Source: UBA4722 sp041690995 (GTDB lineage: Bacteria > Pseudomonadota > Gammaproteobacteria > DSM-16500). From it: a DNA stretch of 64,000 nt. The stretch covers positions 26,709 through 90,708 of the forward strand of contig JBEPVM010000002.1 of assembly GCA_041690995.1 (NCBI GenBank). The letters are read 5' to 3'. Positions 54,118 to 63,794 of this stretch are shown here, piece after piece. The notes under the pieces are model-generated. The model was given only the letters and a program-made list of their open reading frames with translations, searched no databases and was not told the DNA's origin. How positions within the stretch are numbered: the stretch's first letter is position 1; each line of letters begins with the position of its first letter. The position numbers and the translations under genes are program-made.

Positions 54118-54651
54118 ATGAATTTAGAATCTATGCCAACAGGCCAGCATGTGCCTGATGATGTGAATGTGATTATTGAAATTTCGGCCCACAGTGATCC
54201 TATTAAATATGAAGTGGATAAAAAAAGTGGAATGCTGATGGTGGATCGCTTTATAGCGACTTGTATGCATTATCCTTGTGATTATGGATTTATTCCGCAT
54301 ACGCTATCTGAAGATGGCGATCCTGTCGATGTCTTGGTTGTCGCGCCTTTTTCAGTTTCGCCTGGGATAGTCATTCGTTGTCGGCCAGTGGGTATGTTAT
54401 TGATGGAAGATGAATCGGGCGTTGATACTAAAATTTTGGCAGTGCCTGTTGATAAACTTTCAACGCGTTATAAACATATTCAAAAGCCAGAGGATTTGGG
54501 AATGGAATTTCTGGCTTCGTTAGAACATTTTTTCCAGCACTATAAAGATTTGGAAAAAGGCAAATGGGTGAAAACAAATGGTTGGCAGGATGCTGCGGCT
54601 GCTAAAAAAGAAATATTGGCGGGTGTGGAGAGGTATGGGAAAGGAGAATGA
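54118..54651 (+). CDS. ppa: Inorganic pyrophosphatase
   Basis: 177 residues (E. coli 176). Hydrolyses pyrophosphate with Mg2+. Metal-binding EDGDPVDVLV and the ligand-rich YPCDYGFIPHTL are intact. AAGGAA site before the ATG. The stop TGA is the first three bases of a 248-bp inverted-repeat element, so that insertion may have set the present C-terminus. Confidence 0.96.
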   Translation: MNLESMPTGQHVPDDVNVIIEISAHSDPIKYEVDKKSGMLMVDRFIATCMHYPCDYGFIPHTLSEDGDPVDVLVVAPFSVSPGIVIRCRPVGMLLMEDESGVDTKILAVPVDKLSTRYKHIQKPEDLGMEFLASLEHFFQHYKDLEKGKWVKTNGWQDAAAAKKEILAGVERYGKGE

Positions 54652-54896
54652 ATTCAACCTCCACCCCGTCATTGCGAGGCCGCGAAGCGCTTGGCCGCGG
54701 CAATCCAGCTTTTATATTTTATCAAATTTAAATCAGATAATATGTGATGGAAAAAAGAAAATTCAATTGATTGTAGATATGAAACCAACAGGGAGTGACT
54801 TGTACGATACGTTACTTTAAGAAATTCTTTTAAAAGCTGGATTGCCGCGGCCAAGCGCTTCGCGGCCTCGCAATGACGGGGCGGAGGTTGAATTCA
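54649..54896. mobile_element. Long-armed inverted-repeat element (MITE-like), family 2
   Basis: 248 bp. The left arm from 54649 (TGAATTCAACCTCCACCCCG and on to CAATCCAGCTTTTA) is repeated inverted at the right, ending near 54896, over about 66 bp with one mismatch. The 116-bp interior is AT-rich and has no transposase. Only one full copy is seen in the window. Lies between ppa and the acid phosphatase gene. Confidence 0.85.
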
Positions 54897-54968
54897 ACTT
54901 TAAAAAGATAAAACTGATTTTTTATTTAGCTAAAATCTAAAAATTGAATGCGTTTCCCATGATAATGA

Positions 54969-55000
54969 TGGATTATGACGCAAAAAGCGCGTCTAATCCA
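54969..55000 (-). terminator. Terminator-like palindrome, repeat family 3 (copy 2)
   Basis: TGGATTA-T-GACGC pairs with GCGTC-TAATCCA around AAAAAGC, a 12-bp stem. On the minus strand it directly follows the acid phosphatase stop, with a run of T in the loop. The flank ATTTAGCTAAAA and AAAAATTGAATGCGT (54924-54950) is shared with copy 1 at 27796, in a different order. Confidence 0.7.
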
Positions 55001-55002
55001 CC

Positions 55003-56007
55003 CTATCTGACTACTCTCGAAAACGTGGAGAATAAACACATATTTTTATCGCAGCCAGGCACAATAACAGGGTTGTTATTCATGCTTACTTTTACATAAT
55101 AATTTCCATTATTTTTAAACAAGGAGAAGTTTAAATGCGATGCGTATGGCGGTATTTTTTCAAGCGGTGTGCCGAGTGTATTCATCACGCTCATGATGGA
55201 ACTATCATGGCCTGAGAATAAAATATATTTCAACGTGCTTTTTCCTTGGATCGACTGGTTCATATCAGTAACAACAGTAGTTAAAAATGTATGCCCTGTG
55301 GGGTATGAAATTTCTTTGCGTTTATATGCAGTGACTGCTACCCATTGACCGAGTGAAATAATCGTACGGGCATCTTGATCTGTTATTCCGTTGGGCAGTG
55401 GAATATGATGTAGTTTTCTAATGTATAAGTTATCACCCAAGCGGCAGAGTTGTTGAAAGTCGGTGAGAGGTAAGCCTGTTGTTTTTCTCCAGTATTCAAT
55501 TTTATCTTGAATAGGAGTTGTTTTTTCTTTCCATAATTTTCGGGTATAAAAATAAAGTTTTATTTTAGAAAAAATATTGCTACTGATTTGTACTTTGAGC
55601 AAATGATCTTTTTTGAGCTCTACGGTATTGATGGGTATAGCTTGTGAATCTAATGGATATAAGCCAGTCAAAAATGATTGAGAGCTTTGCATTGTGCGAT
55701 TCATGTTTGTGGAACGTACGTAAAGTGTTTCAGGGTGATAGCGTAGTGGTAATAAATGATAATGTTGTATATATTGTTCGCGTAATTGACGGCCTAGATT
55801 AAATTCTTGTTTTTTACCAAGAGCAGTCAATTCACCTAGCCCTTCTTTCCAGGGATAAGGCGAGTTTGGAATTTCCTGTACAGGCGTTCTATCACCATGA
55901 CGAATAAGATCAATAGAAAATAGTAATTTAGGTTGTTCTGCTGCAAAAACAATTTGAAAAGCACATAGAAAAAATAACGCGTAGCTAAGATGTAAAAATT
56001 TTTTCAT
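55003..56007 (-). CDS. Secreted histidine acid phosphatase
   Basis: 334 residues. Signal peptide MKKFLHLSYALFFLCAFQIV then FA. Active-site IDLIRHGDRTPVQEIP (R-H-G-x-R-x-P) and the distal FSGHDSSIM (His-Asp proton donor) place it in branch 2 of the histidine phosphatases. It resembles the Legionella major acid phosphatase Map. Exported to periplasm or beyond. First of three exported-protein genes on this strand, though they are transcribed in reverse order (56954, 56021, 55003). Confidence 0.92.
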   Translation of the reverse strand: MKKFLHLSYALFFLCAFQIVFAAEQPKLLFSIDLIRHGDRTPVQEIPNSPYPWKEGLGELTALGKKQEFNLGRQLREQYIQHYHLLPLRYHPETLYVRSTNMNRTMQSSQSFLTGLYPLDSQAIPINTVELKKDHLLKVQISSNIFSKIKLYFYTRKLWKEKTTPIQDKIEYWRKTTGLPLTDFQQLCRLGDNLYIRKLHHIPLPNGITDQDARTIISLGQWVAVTAYKRKEISYPTGHTFLTTVVTDMNQSIQGKSTLKYILFSGHDSSIMSVMNTLGTPLEKIPPYASHLNFSLFKNNGNYYVKVSMNNNPVIVPGCDKNMCLFSTFSRVVR

Positions 56008-56020
56008 CTTTCTATTATTC

Positions 56021-56941
56021 CTAACTAATTCTCACTCCAATTTCATGCGGTATGCCATCGGGTTTGCGCAAGATATAAGAGACCAACTGCCAATTCACTA
56101 ATGTGACGCCTGTGGAGGGTAACATTTTTTCTATAGTGTTAACAAGATTATCGAAAGTGATTTGAGGGGGTTGGCTATGTTCTTCAAGCAGGGGGTGCGC
56201 TTCCAGATAAAGTTGTCTGCCTTTCCAGCCAAGCTTGTCTGGCATATTAATAATAGTAACGGCTGTGCCTGGCTGTACTAATGGAAAAAATTCTTTAATG
56301 TCACTTTCATTCATGCGTATGCAACCAAAGCTTGCACGTCTGCCGATACTTTCTGGGAAGATAGTGCTATGAATTAAATAAGTGGGGATACGTAAATAAA
56401 TGGCATAAGGCCCTAATGGATTATCAGGTCCTGCCAGCATTTGATGAGGGAGCTCGATGCCTTGTTCGCGATTATATTGGCGTATATCGGCGGTGGGTGT
56501 CCAAACAGGATTAACTACTTTTCGTGCGATGCTTGTATTTTGAATAGGAATGGTTTTGCCTACTTTTCCAATGCCGATGGGGAATGTCATCACGGTGGTG
56601 CTGTTTTCAGGATAATAATACATACGCATTTCTGGCAGGTTAATCACAATGCCTTTATGTGGCAAAGGGGGTAAAAGAAATGTCGTTGGAATTCTGACTG
56701 CATCGCCACTGACGGTATAGTTTGTCGCGCCAGGGTTTGCGGCGATAATGGCATTTAATCCAAGATTATATTGCTGTGCTAATAGAGTGGGTGTTGTCTC
56801 TGTCGTGGCAGATATATAAAGAGGTGATGTATTGCCGATTAACGCATTTCCTTCAGAGGGAATCATAAACTCGCGCGCAAAGCCAGGCTGGAGATTTAAG
56901 ACAAATAAAAAGAGTAATAGTGAAAAAATAGATTTGATCAT
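56021..56941 (-). CDS. L,D-transpeptidase with LysM-like N-terminus (YkuD/ErfK family)
   Basis: 306 residues. Signal peptide (about 1-22), a LysM-like segment (LLAQQYNLGLNAIIAANPGA), then the YkuD catalytic domain: IHSTIFPESIGRRASFGCIR with catalytic Cys and the preceding His, and MNESDIKEFFPLVQPGTAV. It forms 3-3 crosslinks in peptidoglycan or links outer-membrane proteins to it. 13 nt before the acid phosphatase gene. Confidence 0.93.
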   Translation of the reverse strand: MIKSIFSLLLFLFVLNLQPGFAREFMIPSEGNALIGNTSPLYISATTETTPTLLAQQYNLGLNAIIAANPGATNYTVSGDAVRIPTTFLLPPLPHKGIVINLPEMRMYYYPENSTTVMTFPIGIGKVGKTIPIQNTSIARKVVNPVWTPTADIRQYNREQGIELPHQMLAGPDNPLGPYAIYLRIPTYLIHSTIFPESIGRRASFGCIRMNESDIKEFFPLVQPGTAVTIINMPDKLGWKGRQLYLEAHPLLEEHSQPPQITFDNLVNTIEKMLPSTGVTLVNWQLVSYILRKPDGIPHEIGVRIS

Positions 56942-56953
56942 GGGCGTTAACCT

Positions 56954-57670
56954 TTAGCTTACTAAGAAATTCGAGTGATTTAACCAGTTTCTATCCGGAT
57001 AATAAACAAAAACAAGCGTATTATCTTTAATAGTGTTAATGAGTGGATGTACGGTCTCCTCATCGACAGCAAGACAACCCCAGCTGCGTCCTAAGAAACC
57101 AAATTTTTTAACGACATTATGGTTTGCATACCAGGCACCATGAACTACGATGTCACGTTTATAGGCTTTGTCATTGATGCCTCGTTCTAATCCTAATAAT
57201 CTGAGGGAGTAGCCATTGCCGCCAACATAGGGGATGCCTGTTGTCAAAAATACGCCCAGGCTCGATTTTAAACTGCCAGGCTCGTTTGAAAACGAGGTTG
57301 CGTTAATGGTGCCGCTATTTTTGCCATGCGTCACCCAGGTATTGAATAATACACGTGCGCGTTTGAGATCAACTACCCATAATCTGCGTTCGGTCGATGG
57401 TTTTGTATAATCCACGATTGTTAATAATTGTTTATGGGCTAGCCCATGGTGGCGTGCTTGTAAATAAGCCGCCAAACTCATTTTTAAAACAGATTGATTA
57501 ATATTATCTGCTTGTGAATTGATTTTGCTGATTTCTTGGTTGATCCATGCCTGAGTACCCACAGGCGCAGTAGGGGGTGCAGGAGCAAAAAATGAAAAAG
57601 GACCCCAACCTGCCAGACATAGAAGTGCCAGGCAAGAGAGGATAAACGTGAAAATAGAGTTTATTTTCAT
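56954..57670 (-). CDS. Murein L,D-transpeptidase catalytic-domain protein (YkuD-like 2 family)
   Basis: 238 residues. N-terminal membrane segment or signal peptide, then TKPSTERRLWVVDL-type beta core and GRSWGCLAVDEETVHPLINT with the catalytic Cys in a W-G-C-L context, typical of the second YkuD group. DIVVHGAWYAN carries the His. A different subfamily from its neighbour at 56021. Likely anchors or remodels the cell wall. Confidence 0.85.
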   Translation of the reverse strand: MKINSIFTFILSCLALLCLAGWGPFSFFAPAPPTAPVGTQAWINQEISKINSQADNINQSVLKMSLAAYLQARHHGLAHKQLLTIVDYTKPSTERRLWVVDLKRARVLFNTWVTHGKNSGTINATSFSNEPGSLKSSLGVFLTTGIPYVGGNGYSLRLLGLERGINDKAYKRDIVVHGAWYANHNVVKKFGFLGRSWGCLAVDEETVHPLINTIKDNTLVFVYYPDRNWLNHSNFLVS

Positions 57671-57792
57671 AGTAGGCTATAGTCGTCAGAGATTTTAAAG
57701 TAAATTAAAAAACAATCTATTATCGCTGAAACTATTGCATTTTGTCAATCGATTTGAATATTTTTTTATCAATCCGTGCGAAATAAATAATT

Positions 57793-57958
57793 GAGAATAT
57801 TCAATTAACTGTGTCATTCCCGCGAAGGCGGGAACCTATTCTGCCTTATAGCTAAACTGAGTTTAGTAAAATAATTTCCACTTGCTAAAGCAAGGTTAGG
57901 GGGATGTCAAAATAGGTTCCGGCCTTCGCGGGAATGACGCAGTTGAATGAAGGTTCTC
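57793..57958. repeat. MITE-like repeat family 1, full copy
   Basis: 166 bp beginning GAGAATATTCAATTAACTGT and ending as its imperfect reverse complement near GGTTCTC. It matches the copy at 52209 in arms and in the interior TTAGTAAAATAATTTCCA block shared with 63795. It fills much of the 383-nt gap between the divergent genes 56954 and ddl; the rest is AT-rich promoter space. Confidence 0.85.
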
Positions 57959-58053
57959 AAATAATTTTTTATATAGAAAGTGGCTATCACTAGTAGTGAA
58001 TAGCGAAAAAGAGTATAGTTCTACAAAAAATACTTGTTAAATCTGAGGCGTAC

Positions 58054-59214
58054 ATGAGTCAAACAAATAAACTCCGTGTTGCTGTTTTATATGGCGGTCG
58101 CTCTGGCGAGCATGAAGTGTCGCTCATGTCGGCTACGAATGTGATCCAACATTTGGATCGAACGCGTTTTGATGTAGTGCCTATTGGTATTGATAAGCAG
58201 GGCGGCTGGTTTCTGGGCGATGATATTTTAAAAAAAGAATTGAGTTCTCCTGCGCTTCTCCGTTTGCAAAAAGATTCGGACAGGCTGTTATTTAATCCTG
58301 ATTTAATTGGCAAAGCTCTCCAGCAAATACCCGCAAATCAATTGATTAAAGATTCTCATCGTATTTTCGATGTGGTTTTCCCTGTCATTCATGGGACTTT
58401 ATGTGAAGATGGTACTGTGCAGGGGTTGCTGGAATTGGCGGATGTACCTTATGTGGGTTGCGGTGTTTTATCTTCTGCTATTGGGATGGATAAGGATATA
58501 TCAAAGCGTTTGGCTAAGGACGCGGGGATGCTCGTATCACCTTATTTGATTATTAAACAGGGGTCTTGGGAAAAAAATCCAGTACAGTTTTGCGCGTTAG
58601 TGGATCAAACATTACGTTATCCTGTGTTTGTGAAACCTGCGAATACAGGCTCTAGTGTGGGTGTAGAAAAAGTAAAACATTTATCTGAGTTATCTGCCGC
58701 AATTAATACAGCATTCCAATACGATACCAAGGTGATTGTTGAGCAGGGTATTGATGCTATCGAAGTCGAAGTCGCTGTGTTAGAGTCGCTTGAGCCAGGT
58801 CATGATCCTTTTGTGAGTATCCCTGGCGAAGTCAGACCAACCAGTACATACGAATTTTATTCTTATGCGTCAAAATATTTAGATGAAAATGGTGTGGAGC
58901 TTATTATTCCTGCGCCTGTTTCTTCTGAACTGACAGAAAAAGTGCGCGCTTATGCTAAAAATATTTTTATAGCCCTTGAATGTGAAGGCATGGCGAGAGT
59001 GGATCTTTTTGTAGAGCGTGGTACTTATCAAATTTATTTTAATGAAATTAATTCTATTCCAGGGTTTACTGAAGTGAGTATGTATCCTAAATTAATGTCG
59101 GCATCGGGTGTTGATTATCCTGAATTACTCACTCGCCTGATTACGTTAGCTGTGAGCCGACATGCAAAAAAATCTAAATTGAGTCGTGAGTTTTGTTCTC
59201 CTGAAAGTATATAA
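58054..59214 (+). CDS. ddl: D-alanine--D-alanine ligase
   Basis: 386 residues (DdlA length 364). Joins two D-Ala for the peptidoglycan stem. ATP-grasp features: GRSGEHEVSLMSATNV at the start, FVKPANTGSSVGVEKVKHLS, and EINSIPGFTEVSMYPKLMSA. Ends 2 nt before the TolC-like gene, so it may be cotranscribed with the pump operon. Confidence 0.96.
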   Translation: MSQTNKLRVAVLYGGRSGEHEVSLMSATNVIQHLDRTRFDVVPIGIDKQGGWFLGDDILKKELSSPALLRLQKDSDRLLFNPDLIGKALQQIPANQLIKDSHRIFDVVFPVIHGTLCEDGTVQGLLELADVPYVGCGVLSSAIGMDKDISKRLAKDAGMLVSPYLIIKQGSWEKNPVQFCALVDQTLRYPVFVKPANTGSSVGVEKVKHLSELSAAINTAFQYDTKVIVEQGIDAIEVEVAVLESLEPGHDPFVSIPGEVRPTSTYEFYSYASKYLDENGVELIIPAPVSSELTEKVRAYAKNIFIALECEGMARVDLFVERGTYQIYFNEINSIPGFTEVSMYPKLMSASGVDYPELLTRLITLAVSRHAKKSKLSREFCSPESI

Positions 59215-59216
59215 TT

Positions 59217-60671
59217 ATGCAACGGCTACTGTTCTTATTATCATTATCATTTCTATTATGGGCGCTCACGTGCGAGGCACAGCCTAACGCTGTGCGCACG
59301 CTTTCCTTGAATGATGCTATCTTGCTGGCTGTGCGTGAAAACCCTAACGTGCAGCGTCAGCAGTTAAGTCATGTGAGTGAGAAATATGCGTTAGAATTGG
59401 CGGAATGGCAGTTTAAGCCACATTATTTCCTGGATGCGACTAAAACAACATCGCAACAATATTCAACGACTACCTCTGGTTTTGTCACACAAAATACAAC
59501 AGCTATCAACCCAAAAGTGACTTTGAAAACCGTATATGGCACGGATATCACGTTGAACGCCAGCAATAATATAGGGAATAATTACAATCCCGCAGTGGGG
59601 CTTACCGTTATACAACCACTTCTGAAAGGATTTGGCCGTCCCATTGTAGAAGCGGAATTATTGAATGCGATGGACAGTGAAGAAATCGGTCGTTTAAATT
59701 TAGAAGACAGGTTGCGTTCGACAGTGACGAGTGTAATAAACGCTTATTTGGACGTGATTTCCGCAGAAAAAACATTGGAAATCGATAAAAATGCTTTAAA
59801 GCGCGCTGAAAAATCGGTAGAGCAAACAAAGCTGTTTATCAAGGCGGGTCATAAAGCGGGTGTTGAATTGGTGACCGTGGAAGCCTCTGTTGCTGAGTCT
59901 CAATCAAAGATTGAAGCGGATAAGAACAGTCTGGCACAAGCGCGCATGCGATTATTACAAGAGATAGGTTTGGACCCTGATACAAATATTGTATTTAGCG
60001 ATATTTATGTACCAGCGTTAATTAAAAAATATTCTATTCCAGTGTTGGCAGATGCTAAAAAATTAGTGGTTGAACACGATGTCTCTTATCAGGCGGCTCA
60101 AATGATTTATGAAGGTGCGACAAAACGCAGTTTAGTGATTGCTGAAGATAATACACGTTGGAAATTGGATTTGACTGCAAATGCAGCAACAGGTAGCTCA
60201 AATGGTGGTGGAGGGCCTAATGCGGGAATTAACAGTCTCGTGAATGGGATGAATCGCACTGACAATGTGAGGCTAGATTTAAGCATACCGATTGATGATC
60301 AAGCCGCAAAAATAGGGCTTGAGAATGCTAAAATAGCACTGCGTCAGGCGGCGATTGGATTAAAAGAGCAAAAATGGGGAGAGGAAACGAAAGCTATTAA
60401 TGCCTGGAATGCTATTTTTAGCGAGGAACGCTCATTGAGATTATCAGAACAGGCAGAGATTCTGAAGCAAAAAATGTATAACATCTACGAACAAAAATAT
60501 AATTACGGCTTGATTGATAGCCTGGAACTGCAATCAACACGACAGCAATACATGGCAAGTCAGCAGCAGTTTGTGACGCAGCAAATGAGTTATTTAAAAG
60601 CATTAGTTTCGCTCGATCAGCTCATAGGGCGGACTCTCGAAACATGGCATATACAGGTGAATTATGATTAA
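59217..60671 (+). CDS. TolC-family outer-membrane efflux protein
   Basis: 484 residues. Signal peptide (MQRLLFLLSLSFLLWALTCEAQ), then LSLNDAILLAVRENPNVQRQ and two long helical efflux repeats, ending with YNYGLIDSLELQSTRQQYMA. Outer-membrane duct of a tripartite ABC-type exporter with the next three genes. Overlaps the adaptor gene by 8 nt. Confidence 0.93.
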   Translation: MQRLLFLLSLSFLLWALTCEAQPNAVRTLSLNDAILLAVRENPNVQRQQLSHVSEKYALELAEWQFKPHYFLDATKTTSQQYSTTTSGFVTQNTTAINPKVTLKTVYGTDITLNASNNIGNNYNPAVGLTVIQPLLKGFGRPIVEAELLNAMDSEEIGRLNLEDRLRSTVTSVINAYLDVISAEKTLEIDKNALKRAEKSVEQTKLFIKAGHKAGVELVTVEASVAESQSKIEADKNSLAQARMRLLQEIGLDPDTNIVFSDIYVPALIKKYSIPVLADAKKLVVEHDVSYQAAQMIYEGATKRSLVIAEDNTRWKLDLTANAATGSSNGGGGPNAGINSLVNGMNRTDNVRLDLSIPIDDQAAKIGLENAKIALRQAAIGLKEQKWGEETKAINAWNAIFSEERSLRLSEQAEILKQKMYNIYEQKYNYGLIDSLELQSTRQQYMASQQQFVTQQMSYLKALVSLDQLIGRTLETWHIQVNYD

Positions 60672-61821
60672 TCGGTTTTTTATTTTTTTGCTGATCATTT
60701 TTATGTGCAGTTGTAGTCATGAAGATGACGATAAAGATCAAGATGCCAATAAAGATCAAGAAGTTATTACGGTGGCATCACATCCGTTGTTGACACATTT
60801 GTTTTATGCAGGTTCAGTACAGCCATTGACATCCATTGTTTTGACAACGCCTGCGGAAGGTATTGTTGAAGATATGATGTTTCATTATGGTGATGTGGTC
60901 AAAGCACAGCAGCCTTTATTTGTGATTTCATCCAGTAAATTTCAAACAGATTATAAAAATGCACTGATGCAATATATCAAGGCAAAAACAGACTATACTA
61001 ATAATGAAAGTTCATTCAAATCAAATGAATTTCTTTATAAAAACCAACTGATTTCTCTGGATGCTTATAAGGCTGCCAAAACAACCTACTTCAATGCACA
61101 GTTGAGTTTTATCCAAGCGAAAAATGCGTTAACGAGTATGCTGCAGCAATTAGATAAACCCTCTTTTAACTTTGAAGAATTGACGATTACGGATATAAAT
61201 AAAATTAATACTGTACTCAATCAAAAAGAAAATACGCAAAAAATTCATTTGTTTTCACCTGCGGCGGGCGTCATCTTGCTGGCTTCTAAAGATGACAGTG
61301 GTGACCTCTCTATAAAAATTAATAAAGGTTCATCTGTTAAACAGGGTGATATGTTGGCGCTGATTGGTGATGTGAGTGGGTTAACTATTCATATTAGTGT
61401 GAATGAATTTAATGTGAATCAATTAAAAATGGGTCAACCCGTTAAAGTCACGGGTACTGCATTTCCTCAATTTGTACTCAAAGGCCAAATTTCGGGTATT
61501 GATAGACAAGCGCAGTCCGGCCAAAACGGTGTGCCTGTTTTTCCGGTTGAAATTACTGTGCCGGAATTAACAGCAGCAGAACAAGCTGTCATTCATGTAG
61601 GTATGAGCGCAAAAGTCGAGATTACAATTAAAGGCGCTCCTGTGATTACTGTTCCTATTGCGGCGGTATTGATTAAAAATAATAAGACTTATGTGAAAGT
61701 GCAAGATCCAAATGATAATCAAATAACAGAAGTGCCTGTTAAAACAGGTCAAACGACAGAGGATTCGGTTGTGATCGAGTCTCCCCTCAAGGCAGGAGAT
61801 ACCATTGTCGTGCCTCATTGA
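60664..61821 (+). CDS. Periplasmic adaptor of ABC efflux pump (HlyD/MacA-type, lipoprotein)
   Basis: 385 residues. N-terminal signal with lipobox-like IFMCSCS, an acidic Asp/Lys linker, lipoyl halves around TPAEGIVEDMMFHYGDVVKA and LFSPAAGVILLASKDDSG, and a long hairpin. Links the TolC-like channel to the ABC permease. Overlaps the ATPase gene by 17 nt. Confidence 0.9.
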   Translation: MINRFFIFLLIIFMCSCSHEDDDKDQDANKDQEVITVASHPLLTHLFYAGSVQPLTSIVLTTPAEGIVEDMMFHYGDVVKAQQPLFVISSSKFQTDYKNALMQYIKAKTDYTNNESSFKSNEFLYKNQLISLDAYKAAKTTYFNAQLSFIQAKNALTSMLQQLDKPSFNFEELTITDINKINTVLNQKENTQKIHLFSPAAGVILLASKDDSGDLSIKINKGSSVKQGDMLALIGDVSGLTIHISVNEFNVNQLKMGQPVKVTGTAFPQFVLKGQISGIDRQAQSGQNGVPVFPVEITVPELTAAEQAVIHVGMSAKVEITIKGAPVITVPIAAVLIKNNKTYVKVQDPNDNQITEVPVKTGQTTEDSVVIESPLKAGDTIVVPH

Positions 61822-62488
61822 TTTAAAAAATATTACTAAAATCTATAAAACGGGACTCAGTGAATTTCACGCGCTCAAAGGGGTTAGTTTTACATTAATA
61901 CGCGGTGAAATGCTCGCTATTGTGGGGTCGTCAGGTTCGGGTAAATCTACTTTGATGAATATTATGGGGTTTTTGGATCATTGCACAACGGGCGACTATC
62001 TCTTTAATAACGAAAATGTTTCACGTTTATCGGATCAAGCATTAGCCATGACACGCAATAAAAAAATTGGTTTTGTTTTTCAGTCATTTTTTTTATTGCC
62101 ACGCTTGAATGCATTGCAAAATGTGATGCTGCCGCTTTTTTATCGCGAAGAACCCTTGTTGAGCGCAAAAGAAAAAGCGAGAAAAATTTTAAAAAAAGTG
62201 GGTATGGAGCTTTTTGAGAATCATAAACCGAACCAATTATCCGGCGGGCAACAACAACGTGTTGCAATTGCGCGGGCATTGGTGGGTGACCCAGATGTTA
62301 TTTTTGCAGATGAACCGACAGGTTCATTGGATTCTAAAACAGGACAAGAAGTGATGGATTTGTTTTTACATCTCAATCACGAGGAGGGTCGAACCATTGT
62401 GATTGTAACACATGATAAAGAGGTGAGCCGTTTGTGTGAACGTACCATTACTTTAAAAGATGGGCTAATTGATGGATGGGTCGCGTGA
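61805..62488 (+). CDS. ABC transporter ATPase (LolD/MacB-N type)
   Basis: 227 residues. Walker A GSSGSGKST, signature LSGGQQQRVAIARAL, and Walker B IFADEPTGSLDSKTGQE are intact. The start is TTG 61805, inside the upstream gene, with AGGAG a few bases before; no ATG exists at a sensible place. Energises the permease at 62476. Overlaps it by 13 nt. Confidence 0.95.
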   Translation: MSCLIDLKNITKIYKTGLSEFHALKGVSFTLIRGEMLAIVGSSGSGKSTLMNIMGFLDHCTTGDYLFNNENVSRLSDQALAMTRNKKIGFVFQSFFLLPRLNALQNVMLPLFYREEPLLSAKEKARKILKKVGMELFENHKPNQLSGGQQQRVAIARALVGDPDVIFADEPTGSLDSKTGQEVMDLFLHLNHEEGRTIVIVTHDKEVSRLCERTITLKDGLIDGWVA

Positions 62489-63684
62489 AATTAATTAATC
62501 ATTTACAGACAGGTTTTTCTAATTTATTGGCATTCAAATTACGCTCAATACTTGCGTTATTAGGTATTTTAGTCGGAACAGCCTCCGTTGTGGGGATGGT
62601 GTCGGGCGGCGAATTAGCAACGAATGAAGCATTAAGGCAATTTAAAACATTAGGCACAGATTTATTAGCGATTTCAGTCAGTGATTCATCAGAGAAAGAT
62701 ACGATAGGAGCAGGGTCTTTTAACCAGTTGCTCCTGCCTGAAGCAATGAATATTGCGAGAGCAGACTCAGGCATTATTGACGTAGCGCCTTATTCGCAAG
62801 TGTATAACACTATGCAATTTGATGGGCATCCATTAGAAGGAAGTGTGTTAGGCGTTACAGAAAATTTTGCGCGCATTGTCCATGTGGATGTAGAGAAAGG
62901 GCGTTTTATTTCATTGCTGGATGGTTATGCGTTTTTTTGTGTGATTGGAAATAAAATCAATGAACAAATAAAAAAACTGACATTGCTGGATGCGATAGGC
63001 CAGCAAATACAAATGGGTAAAAATATTTTTACGATTGTAGGCGTGGCGAAACCTTGGCCTGAAAATAGTTTTGTGTATGCAGATATTAATAATACAGTCA
63101 TGGTTCCTATTTTAACGTCCATCTCACTCAGCAAATACGCTTCTATTAATAATATTATTTTACGGTTGACGCCTGATGCAGTGATTGAGGGCGTGCAAAA
63201 AAATATAACGAATTATATTAATGGAACAGTCGCGAATAAACGCTTATTTTTTCGGAGTGCAAAAGAGCTTATTGCGCGCATGTCAAAACAAAGCCAGATT
63301 TTGACGGTATTTTTAGGATTGATTGGCAGTATCTCATTATTAGTCGGCGGTATCGGCGTGATGAATATTATGCTCGTGTCTGTAGTGGAACGTCGTCGAG
63401 AAATCGGTGTGCGTTTAGCGGTGGGTGCGAAGCGTTCGGATATTTGGGCTTTATTTTTGAGTGAAGCGATCATGCTGTCTTTCATAGGCGGTCTATGCGG
63501 TGTGATGATTGGCATGATGATTGCATACATCATGGCTTTAGTTTGGCATTGGCAATTTACTTTGTTTTTATTGCCACCCCTGATAGGGTTTTCTGTTTCT
63601 GTGGTGATTGGCATTTTCTTTGGGTTTTACCCTGCGTATAAAGCTTCGCGGTTAGACCCAATCGAGGCATTGCGTTCGGAATGA
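62476..63684 (+). CDS. MacB-type ABC transporter permease
   Basis: 402 residues. One N-terminal membrane helix (LLAFKLRSILALLGILVGTA), a large periplasmic MacB-PCD domain, then three helices in the FtsX domain with the hallmark VVERRREIGVRLAVGAKRSD. Exports substrates from the periplasm through the TolC-like channel. The ATPase and permease are separate genes here, whereas E. coli MacB is fused. Substrate unknown. Confidence 0.94.
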   Translation: MGRVKLINHLQTGFSNLLAFKLRSILALLGILVGTASVVGMVSGGELATNEALRQFKTLGTDLLAISVSDSSEKDTIGAGSFNQLLLPEAMNIARADSGIIDVAPYSQVYNTMQFDGHPLEGSVLGVTENFARIVHVDVEKGRFISLLDGYAFFCVIGNKINEQIKKLTLLDAIGQQIQMGKNIFTIVGVAKPWPENSFVYADINNTVMVPILTSISLSKYASINNIILRLTPDAVIEGVQKNITNYINGTVANKRLFFRSAKELIARMSKQSQILTVFLGLIGSISLLVGGIGVMNIMLVSVVERRREIGVRLAVGAKRSDIWALFLSEAIMLSFIGGLCGVMIGMMIAYIMALVWHWQFTLFLLPPLIGFSVSVVIGIFFGFYPAYKASRLDPIEALRSE

Positions 63685-63794
63685 TTTGCCTTGATTTCTG
63701 ATGAGGGCATCATTAGAAATCAAGGTAGAAGTTTGAATTTTTAAAAAAATAATACAGATTTTAATGTTTAGGTAAATTTTAAACCTGATCTTTC

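Noticed and set aside
61805..62488. ATT at 61817 as the start of the ABC ATPase
   Set aside because: TTG 61805 has a properly spaced AGGAG site; ATT would be too far from it.
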